Positions 6,706 through 11,427 of a stretch of DNA of 11,427 nt are shown here, piece by piece. The notes under the pieces were generated by a model that saw only the letters and a list, made by a program, of their open reading frames with translations, searched no databases and was not told where the DNA came from. Origin of the DNA: an uncultured Pseudomonadota bacterium (lineage in GTDB: Bacteria > Pseudomonadota > Gammaproteobacteria > Burkholderiales > Methylophilaceae); NCBI GenBank assembly GCA_903854305.1, contig CAINWC010000289.1, positions 1 through 11,427 on the forward strand. Direction: 5' to 3'. Position numbers and translations under genes: made by a program. Each line of letters opens with the position of its first letter. Within the stretch, counting starts at the first letter, position 1.

Positions 6706-6775
6706 GGGGAAATCTGAAACAACGAAACAAACAAGTAATTTCAATTCAACTGAAGTAAATAGAACGGAGTAAAGC

Positions 6776-7272
6776 ATGAGCGGTTTGATACTGATTTTTA
6801 TTATTGTGTTATGGGTAATGGTTGTTAAAAAACTGACTGTATTTTTTACCAAGTCGATGCCAGCAAACGGATTTACGCGATTGGCGAAAATATTGGTGTT
6901 TACATTGCTTTTGGTGATGCCGTTTATGGACGAAATTATTGGTGGGTTTCAGTTTAGGGCATTGTGTGAAGTTGAAACACAGCTTAAATATGACGAAGCT
7001 AAGCTATCCAATAAGACGGTTTATCCACAAACAATCAATCTAGGCGACCTACAAGGTATGACTGTTCCAGGTAGTTCCTATTCACAATCTTACACGGATG
7101 CAAAAACACATGAATTGTTATTGAGCTATAAAGTACTTAATGCCGATGGTGGTTGGCTGAGTCGTGCTATTGCGTTCAACAGTGTTCATCAGCCATACAC
7201 CTTTACTGGGCATTGCGGACCTGGAGGTGACAACATTACGCTACTACTAAAACACTTAAATGTAACCGTTAT
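6776..7272 (+). pseudogene. Membrane protein gene, 5' part, split by IS21
   Basis: GGAG lies 6 bases before this ATG. The first 166 residues are native: hydrophobic helices at about 3-17 and 36-50, a conserved-looking MPFMDEIIGGFQFRALCE segment just after the second helix, then a soluble domain, probably periplasmic, with Cys64 and Cys147. The insertion adds 18 residues from the IS end before a stop at 7330. Removing the IS and one target copy joins 7272 to 9681 in frame and gives ...TVIQKPSGE-stop, 172 residues. That stop lies one base before the lipase ATG, so the two genes formed a tight operon. I do not recognise the family with certainty. A two-helix anchor plus periplasmic domain paired with a lipase would suit an immunity or chaperone partner; this is inference. 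Confidence 0.75.
7265..7272. repeat. IS21 target site duplication, left
   Basis: ACCGTTAT, identical to 9673-9680 on the other side of the element. The 8-bp size lies within the range known for the IS21 family, and identical copies suggest a recent insertion. Confidence 0.93.
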
Positions 7273-7276
7273 TGTC

Positions 7277-7324
7277 AATCGGCGTCCAAAACTTTCCACT
7301 AATCGGCGTCCAATTCTTTCCACT
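7277..7324. repeat. IS21 left-end tandem 24-bp repeats (L1, L2)
   Basis: Two adjacent repeats, 7277-7300 and 7301-7324, each AATCGGCGTCCA...CTTTCCACT, differ at two positions. Multiple repeats at the ends are the transposase binding sites in IS21 elements. Confidence 0.85.
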
Positions 7325-7332
7325 TCTTAGCT

Positions 7333-8070
7333 TTATTTAGCACGACTTTTGCGGTGCTTAAAACGATAAGAATCATTACCTGTTTCCAAGATGTCGCAAT
7401 GATGTGTAATGCGGTCAAGTAGCGCCGTCGTCATCTTCGCATCGCCAAATACTTGCACCCACTCGCCGAATGTTAAGTTCGTGGTGATGATCAAAGAAGT
7501 CTTCTCGTACAGATGGCTAATGAGGTGAAACAGCAAGGCCCCACCTGATGCTGGAAATGGCAAATAACCCAGTTCATCTAAAATGACAGCATCCACCAAG
7601 CAAAGTTGTTTCGCCAAATTACCAACCTTGCCCAGCGTCTTCTCGCGCTCCAGTTGATTGACTAAATCTACTGCATTATAGAAACGCACACGCTTACCTT
7701 GATGAATCGCAGCTACTCCAATGGCTGTGGCTAAATGCGATTTACCCGTGCCCGTACCGCCCACCAGAATCAAGTTATGCGCCGTTTCCATAAATGCCGC
7801 GCTGGCTAATTGTTCAACGACCGCCTGCGACAGCGGCGTTTCGGTCCAGTCAATGCCAAGTAAATCACGATGAATGGGGAAGCGTGCCGCCTTGAGTTGA
7901 TGACGCAGGCTTTTGAGTTTGCGGTCTGTTTGTTCTGCCGCCAGCAAACGCTCCATCCAAACTTCTGGACGATGCGCTTGCTTGGGTTTCTCCGCTTGCA
8001 ATTCACTCCATGCCATTGCCATGCCGTAGAGCTTTAGCGCCTTTAAGCTGGTTGCATAATCAATGTACAT
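7333..8070 (-). CDS. istB: IstB-like AAA+ ATPase, IS21 transposition helper
   Basis: The 245-residue product is the ATP-dependent partner of the IstA transposase, related to DnaC-type helicase loaders; it selects target DNA and stimulates transposition. Walker A is GGTGTGKS (104-111) and Walker B AVILDELG (161-168). A sensor-like TTNLTFGEW follows near 196, and [10 protein letters not shown] at 217-226 carries the likely arginine finger region. Length is usual for the family. The start overlaps the istA stop by 11 bases, and AGGAG lies 7 bases before the ATG inside istA, indicating coupled translation. No frameshift or missing motif is visible. Confidence 0.95.
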   Translation of the reverse strand: MYIDYATSLKALKLYGMAMAWSELQAEKPKQAHRPEVWMERLLAAEQTDRKLKSLRHQLKAARFPIHRDLLGIDWTETPLSQAVVEQLASAAFMETAHNLILVGGTGTGKSHLATAIGVAAIHQGKRVRFYNAVDLVNQLEREKTLGKVGNLAKQLCLVDAVILDELGYLPFPASGGALLFHLISHLYEKTSLIITTNLTFGEWVQVFGDAKMTTALLDRITHHCDILETGNDSYRFKHRKSRAK

Positions 8071-9559
8071 TGCCAGCTCCTAACAAGTAGTCATAACGGT
8101 GGCAATTGGCGACTGGCTCCATCGTCAATACGATCCCATCTGGTACGTTAATTGACGCGACCGGTAAATGCGGCGAGATCAACCTACGCAACTCATTCAT
8201 CACGACCGGTGCATTGACGACACCACCTTCTAACGCCAACTCACAAGCCACAGTAAGCGCATCCAGCCCTGCTTCTCCTGCCAGCATCAGTAGCTCAACA
8301 AAGGCGCGATCGCCTTTAGGTTGCTTCAGAATACGATCACGCACGGTGATAATCGGACGCGGTAAATCCCACATCACAAATGGTGCGCCATCTCTGAGTG
8401 CACCGGGTTTCTTGTCGAGTATTGGCAGGTAATGCCATGGGTCGCAGACCAGTTGATCTCGACCAAAATCTCTAAGGTGCTCGGCAATGACTTCGCCATT
8501 GGCCACGATGCGCACTTGGTCTGCTGTGGTACGTGCTGAAACAGCCTGACCAGCAAATCTTGCTGGGACACTATAACGATTGCGATCAACAAGCACTAAG
8601 CAAGTGGGTGAAGCGAGCATCATATTCTCGACATAGCCATCAAAGCTGGCAGTGATGGGACGCAGTAGCGGCTGCTCCTCAGCAAAACATTCGGCAATGG
8701 TACGTTGGCGTTGCGTAGGATGTTTGCGCTGCGCTAACTCTTTGCAGCGGGTCGCGAGCCATGCGTTCAGCTCAGTAAATGAAGTAAAGCGCGCTAATGG
8801 CGTGAATAGCCATTCACGGATATTGCCCACTTGATTCTCCACTTGTCCCTTCTCCCAGCCAGAGGCTGGGGTACAGGCAACGGGTTCAAATAAATAATGA
8901 TTGGCCATGGTTAAGAAGCGACGATTAAATTTACGCTCTTTACCTGCGTACACAGTATCTACGACAGCCTTGAGATTATCGTAGATGAGGCGTGCAGGCA
9001 CGCCGCCAAAGAAGGCGAAGGCGCGCACATGGGCGTCTAGCACCATTTCCTGTATTTCTCTGGGATAGGCCACGACAAACATTTGACGGCTATAGGCCAT
9101 GCGGAAGTGCGCGACTTTAATCTTCTGTAATACACCGCCCAACTCAACTTCTTCTTGGCTCCAATCAAACTGGCAGGCATCGCCTGGCAAGAATAGCAGT
9201 GGCACAAAAGCGTCGCTTAGCTTTGGACCATGGTTGCTGGCTTTCCAACGACGCGCGAAACGTCGCACGCTGTCAGGAGCGCCACTGTAACCTATGGCTT
9301 GCAGCCCTTCAAAAAGCCGCTGCCCACTGCGGCGGCGTGATTTTGCAAGTTTGGCGTCTTCAACAAGCCATTGTGTGAGCTGCGCTTCAAAAGGGCCTAG
9401 TTTAGGCGCTGATGGTTGTACTCGTTGGTACTTGGGTTCATCCACTGTAAGAAGGTGTTTGCGCACAGTGGGGCGAGAGAGCCCCATGTCTTTGGCTATC
9501 TCTGTGATGGTTTGCTTTTGTACTAAATGACGCCTACGTATTTCATAAATTATATCCAT
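8060..9559 (-). CDS. istA: IstA-like DDE transposase of IS21 family
   Basis: This is the transposase that cuts and joins the element ends. I start at the ATG at 9559 (499 residues), because GGAG lies 8 bases upstream; the longer frame from 9568 begins with GTG and overlaps that ribosome binding site. Counting from the GTG (subtract 3 for the ATG), a helix-turn-helix lies at about 18-40 ([20 protein letters not shown]). The catalytic acidic residues are Asp135 (QFDWSQEE), Asp197 (IYDNLK) and Glu244 (GQVENQV). The C-terminal third contains the usual beta-barrel-like [11 protein letters not shown] segment. It is transcribed with istB and uninterrupted. Confidence 0.95.
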   Translation of the reverse strand: MDIIYEIRRRHLVQKQTITEIAKDMGLSRPTVRKHLLTVDEPKYQRVQPSAPKLGPFEAQLTQWLVEDAKLAKSRRRSGQRLFEGLQAIGYSGAPDSVRRFARRWKASNHGPKLSDAFVPLLFLPGDACQFDWSQEEVELGGVLQKIKVAHFRMAYSRQMFVVAYPREIQEMVLDAHVRAFAFFGGVPARLIYDNLKAVVDTVYAGKERKFNRRFLTMANHYLFEPVACTPASGWEKGQVENQVGNIREWLFTPLARFTSFTELNAWLATRCKELAQRKHPTQRQRTIAECFAEEQPLLRPITASFDGYVENMMLASPTCLVLVDRNRYSVPARFAGQAVSARTTADQVRIVANGEVIAEHLRDFGRDQLVCDPWHYLPILDKKPGALRDGAPFVMWDLPRPIITVRDRILKQPKGDRAFVELLMLAGEAGLDALTVACELALEGGVVNAPVVMNELRRLISPHLPVASINVPDGIVLTMEPVANCHRYDYLLGAGNVH

Positions 9560-9610
9560 GTAAAACACTCCAGATACCTCCAGCTAAAACACTGGATGGT
9601 GACACACTGA

Positions 9611-9668
9611 GGTGGAAACTATTGGACGCCGTTTCCACCACTAATCTGGAAAGTATTGCACGCCGATT
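9611..9668. repeat. IS21 right-end repeats (R2, R1)
   Basis: Inverted counterparts of the left repeats at 9611-9634 (GGTGGAAACTATTGGACGCC...) and 9645-9668 (TCTGGAAAGTATTGCACGCC...). At this end they are separated by 10 bases, unlike the directly adjacent pair at the left end. Confidence 0.85.
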
Positions 9669-9672
9669 AACA

Positions 9673-9680
9673 ACCGTTAT
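9673..9680. repeat. IS21 target site duplication, right
   Basis: ACCGTTAT, the second copy of the duplicated target. Confidence 0.93.
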
Positions 9681-9702
9681 CCAAAAACCTTCAGGAGAGT
9701 AA
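9681..9702 (+). pseudogene. 3' end of the split membrane protein gene
   Basis: These 22 bases complete the interrupted codon ATC and encode QKPSGE plus the TAA stop (9700-9702). They also contain the AGGAGAG ribosome binding site of the lipase gene (9693-9699). Confidence 0.75.
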
Positions 9703-10297
9703 CATGACTACCATACATGATGCTTATATCAATGCCTTACTGGCTGACGCAGCGTATGCCATAAACAGTGAAGTTGAATCAGGTAATGATTTAACTACGG
9801 TATCCAAACTAAACGAACGCATGACTCCCACTCTCACTCAATATATCAGCGACAACTTTACTGTTGTGACGAGTGTTGATACGAGCGAATATTTAGGTAG
9901 TGGTTTTGATGCAACCGTTTGGCGAGGTAAGGCTGGTACAGAGTTTGCAGGTAGGACTTACGTTTCGATGAAAGGCACTGAAGGGCTTTCAGACTTTATT
10001 ACCGACCTAGATTTAACCGTATCTGGAGCAGCAAAAAATCAAATCGTTGACATGGTTAATTGGTGGCTTAAGAACACAGCAGCGGCAGGACAACCAGCCA
10101 AACAAATAGCATTAGCGGTAAATAATGGATTAGTAGCTGTTTTTGTAAATGCCCCTACGGTCTTAGGCACTGGCATTTTAAGTAACGTGTCAAATGTTAT
10201 TGTAGATGGACACAGCTTAGGTGGGCATTTAGCCACAGCATTTACTCGCTTATTTGGTGGGCAGTGGCCTGTTGAGCATACCTATACCTATAACAGT

Positions 10298-10315
10298 GCG
10301 GGCTTTACAGCCCGC
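10298..10315 (+). repeat. Perfect hairpin at the left REP foot
   Basis: GCGGGCT-TTAC-AGCCCGC: a 7-bp stem and 4-base loop overlapping the start of the left REP. No counterpart exists at the right end. It may belong to a two-hairpin REP or reflect the palindrome that was targeted. Confidence 0.55.
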
Positions 10316-10347
10316 GTAGGGCGTACCCGTTTGCGGTACGCCGTATG
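10309..10347 (+). repeat. Left REP of the RAYT unit
   Basis: This 39-bp REP has GTAG (10316-10319) immediately before a hairpin of GGCGTACC (10320-10327), a 7-base loop, and GGTACGCC (10335-10342). The GTAG directly before the stem matches the tetranucleotide known to guide RAYT recognition of REPs. It is the inverted copy of 10918-10956, with one mismatch, in the loop. Confidence 0.9.
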
Positions 10348-10370
10348 AAAGAAAGCGTTCAATAAATCAT

Positions 10371-10898
10371 ATGGATTATCGTCGAGCATGGCATATGGGA
10401 GGCACGTATTTTTTTACGGTTAATTGCTTGCAACGCAAAAACAATGACTTATTGGTTCGAAATATAGATTTATTACGAGAGGTAATAGGCAAGGTCAAGA
10501 GAACACATCCATTTACGATTCATGCATGGGTGATATTGCCTGAACATATGCATTGCGTGATTGAACTGCCCGAAGGTGATGCCGATTTTAAAACGCGCTG
10601 GATGTTAATCAAGATGCTTTTTTCGCGAAGCATACCCAAAAATGAAAGGCGTTCTGATGTGCGTATACAAAGACGAGAGCGTGGTATTTGGCAACGGCGG
10701 TATTGGGAGCATTTAATTAAAAATGAAGCGGATTTCCAAGCTCATGTGGATTATGTGCATATTAACCCTGTAAAACATGGTTTGGTTACCCAAGTAAAAG
10801 ATTGGCCTTATTCCACCTTTCATCGATTGGTTGAACAAAGGGTATACCCGCAAGATTGGGGTGGTGGCATTGAAGGGGCTTTAAGTGATGAAGATTGA
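10371..10898 (+). CDS. REP-associated tyrosine transposase (RAYT, Y1/HUH family)
   Basis: The 175-residue protein belongs to the IS200/IS605-related transposase_17 family that nicks and joins REP hairpins as single-stranded DNA. It starts with MDYRRAWHMGGTYFFTVNCL. The metal-binding HUH motif is His59-Met60-His61 (LPEHMHCVIEL). The nucleophile is probably Tyr128 in AHVDYVHINPVKHGLV, a highly typical RAYT segment. WQRRYWEHLI (107-116) and the DWPYSTFHR region are also typical. Length is in the family range and no lesion is visible, so it may be active. No strong ribosome binding site precedes the ATG, suggesting low expression. It is a different subgroup from the MPRR-type remnants at 6143-6676. 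Confidence 0.93.
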   Translation: MDYRRAWHMGGTYFFTVNCLQRKNNDLLVRNIDLLREVIGKVKRTHPFTIHAWVILPEHMHCVIELPEGDADFKTRWMLIKMLFSRSIPKNERRSDVRIQRRERGIWQRRYWEHLIKNEADFQAHVDYVHINPVKHGLVTQVKDWPYSTFHRLVEQRVYPQDWGGGIEGALSDED

Positions 10899-10917
10899 TG
10901 AGATATTGAAAAGAAAA

Positions 10918-10956
10918 CATACGGCGTACCGCAAGCGGGTACGCCCTACGCGGGCT
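10918..10956 (-). repeat. Right REP of the RAYT unit
   Basis: Inverted copy of the left REP (38 of 39 bases alike). The stem is 10923-10930 with 10938-10945, and the GTAG guide is on the minus strand (10949-10946). It replaces the integrase sequence after about residue 74. Confidence 0.9.
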
Positions 10957-11177
10957 AGTTCTCGCGCCTCACTTAATGTCAATTGAGGATAAACACCTAA
11001 TTGCATAAGTTTACGTTTGCCGTGTAATGTAGTTCTTAGCTGAAAGTATTTACTACCATTTTCATGAAGAAGAAGAAACAACCCGTTACCGTCTCTCATA
11101 GGGTTCTTTTCAACCTCGCCATACTTAGCAGCTTTGATTGTAAGGTCGTCTAGTAAGTCAGCGTTTAGCTTTGCCAT
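10957..11177 (-). pseudogene. Tyrosine integrase, N-terminal fragment cut by REP
   Basis: About 74 native residues remain, beginning MAKLNADLLDDLTIKAAKYG and continuing through NGLFLLLHENGSKYFQLR and MQLGVYPQLTLSEARELA. This is the arm-type DNA-binding domain (DUF4102) at the start of P4-like integrases of about 400 residues. The core-binding and catalytic domains with the R-H-R-Y residues are absent. The frame continues through the REP (RVGRTRLRYAV) to a stop at 10881. The gene begins 165 bases from the 3' end of tRNA-Leu and points away from it, the usual layout of an island integrated into a tRNA gene. The fragment cannot catalyse recombination, so the island is fixed unless rescued in trans. 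Confidence 0.88.
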
Positions 11178-11180
11178 AAA

Positions 11181-11228
11181 AAGGTATAAAAGTTTATTAA
11201 GGTAAGCCTTTATACCTTCTTTTATACC
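11181..11228. promoter_or_regulatory. Three GGTATAAA boxes at the integrase start
   Basis: GGTATAAA occurs at 11183-11190, and its complement TTTATACC at 11209-11216 and 11221-11228. The longer matches are AAGGTATAAA with TTTATACCTT, and GGTATAAAAG with CTTTTATACC. The first copy overlaps the ribosome-binding region of the integrase, which has no obvious ribosome binding site. They may be integrase arm sites, an excisionase site or an operator; this is inference. Confidence 0.5.
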
Positions 11229-11258
11229 AAATGCATAGCAACGTTATGAAACGACAAA

Positions 11259-11276
11259 ACACGCTATGAGGCGTGT
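11259..11276. other. Perfect hairpin between integrase and tRNA
   Basis: ACACGC-TATGAG-GCGTGT: a 6-bp stem with a 6-base loop in the presumed attachment-site region. Its function is unknown. Confidence 0.35.
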
Positions 11277-11341
11277 AATGTAGGCAAATCATTGTATTTA
11301 TTAGGATTTGATACGAATTGATACTGTAAAGAACGATTGCT

Positions 11342-11426
11342 TGGTGCCGACGGAGAGACTCGAACTCTCACGACCTAAGTCACAACCACCTCAAGGTTGC
11401 GTGTCTACCAATTCCACCACGACGGC
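11342..11426 (-). tRNA. tRNA-Leu (anticodon GAG), CCA encoded
   Basis: On the minus strand the sequence folds as a class II tRNA with a long variable arm. The anticodon stem CAACC/GGTTG encloses TTGAGGT (anticodon GAG, reading CUC/CUU). The T arm is GAGAG-TTCGAGT-CTCTC, the D arm contains AATTGGTAGA, and the 3' end is encoded as ACCA. The acceptor stem pairs except at position 5-68, where T faces T (11422 and 11350). Its 3' end is the likely attachment site for the adjacent integrase. Confidence 0.93.
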
Positions 11427-11427
11427 A

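Larger units (their letters stand above)
7273..9672 (-). mobile_element. Complete IS21-family insertion sequence, 2400 bp
   Basis: The ends are TGTCAATCGGCGTCCAA at 7273 and the complement of TGTTAATCGGCGTGCAA ending at 9672 (15 of 17 bases alike, terminal TG...CA). Each end carries two copies of a 24-bp repeat, and istA and istB lie between them. It is flanked by an 8-bp direct repeat, ACCGTTAT, at 7265-7272 and 9673-9680. Both genes appear intact, so the element may still be active. Confidence 0.95.
9704..10348 (+). pseudogene. Alpha/beta-hydrolase lipase, C-terminally truncated by REP
   Basis: The native part runs to about residue 202. It begins MTTIHDAYINALLADAAYAI and has a lipase class 3-like fold region: VSMKGTEGLSDFITDLDL (87-104) suggests the oxyanion strand, and DGHSLGGHLATAF (168-180) holds the nucleophile elbow GHSLGG with Ser171. 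The catalytic Asp and His that should follow are missing. From about residue 203 the frame reads through the left REP (RVGRTRLRYAV) to a TGA at 10346-10348. There is no signal peptide, so the full-length protein may have used type I or type VI export; the C-terminus that would decide this is gone. AGGAGAG sits 4 bases before the ATG, and the gene formed an operon with the split membrane protein. As it stands it is almost certainly inactive. Confidence 0.8.
10309..10956. mobile_element. Compact REP-RAYT-REP unit, 648 bp
   Basis: A single RAYT gene sits between two inverted REPs, with only 23 and 19 bases separating it from them. No target duplication is visible, as expected for single-strand HUH transposition. 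Both flanking genes end at its borders. Confidence 0.8.

Noticed and set aside
6520..6852. 110-codon minus-strand frame
   Set aside because: It spans MITE-like element 2, the REP and the start of the membrane protein gene on the opposite strand, with unnatural composition.
8106..9530. Plus-strand frames inside istA
   Set aside because: Antisense shadows; istA is intact with its DDE residues.
11342..11375. Second attachment-site copy of the tRNA 3' end within the window
   Set aside because: I searched by eye for the GAGACTCGAAC and GCCGACGGAGAG segments elsewhere and found none, so the far island border is not visible here.

Overview
The window looks like a chromosomal stretch of a methylotrophic proteobacterium. 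The main evidence is a clear formaldehyde-activating enzyme gene (fae, 4986-5522), a marker of the tetrahydromethanopterin-linked C1 pathway, beside a RelA of the beta/gammaproteobacterial type. I favour the Methylophilaceae (Methylotenera/Methylophilus group), but this rests on recollection of the families; a gammaproteobacterial methanotroph is not excluded.

Left part (1-5775), mostly core. After a short C-terminal coding fragment and about 500 bases of non-coding or decayed DNA come a small two-helix membrane protein (599-844, minus), a periplasmic LysM/YkuD L,D-transpeptidase (1172-2083, minus), a remnant that looks like the C-terminus of a cation P-type ATPase (2159-2302, minus), and relA (2529-4745, minus). 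fae then runs divergently from relA, with two perfect hairpins in its leader, followed by a 64-residue acidic protein. Three diverged copies of a roughly 45-bp motif centred on CGACCCA lie between these left-hand genes.

Right part (5776-11427), accessory and heavily scarred. Bases 6143-6676 hold short non-autonomous elements with 17-bp inverted ends. Inside them are traces of the N-terminus of an IS200-like (RAYT) transposase, and one end is tandemly duplicated. Next is a two-gene operon, a membrane protein followed by a GxSxG lipase, cut by a complete 2400-bp IS21-family element (7273-9672, istA/istB). Its 8-bp target duplication allows the original 172-residue membrane protein to be rebuilt exactly. 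The lipase is itself cut off by a compact, apparently intact RAYT transposase unit (10309-10956) bordered by inverted REP sequences. The other border of that unit cuts off a P4-type integrase that starts 165 bases from a tRNA-Leu(GAG) gene at the window edge.

My reading is that the right part is the decayed end of an island integrated at tRNA-Leu. It carried a lipase with a membrane partner, was later invaded by IS21 and RAYT/REP elements, and probably lost sequence at the REP unit, because a lipase and an integrase now meet there, both lacking their C-termini. I see no intact undescribed multi-gene system. The most novel candidates are the lipase/membrane-protein pair, the two RAYT-derived repeat families, and the paired leader hairpins of fae.
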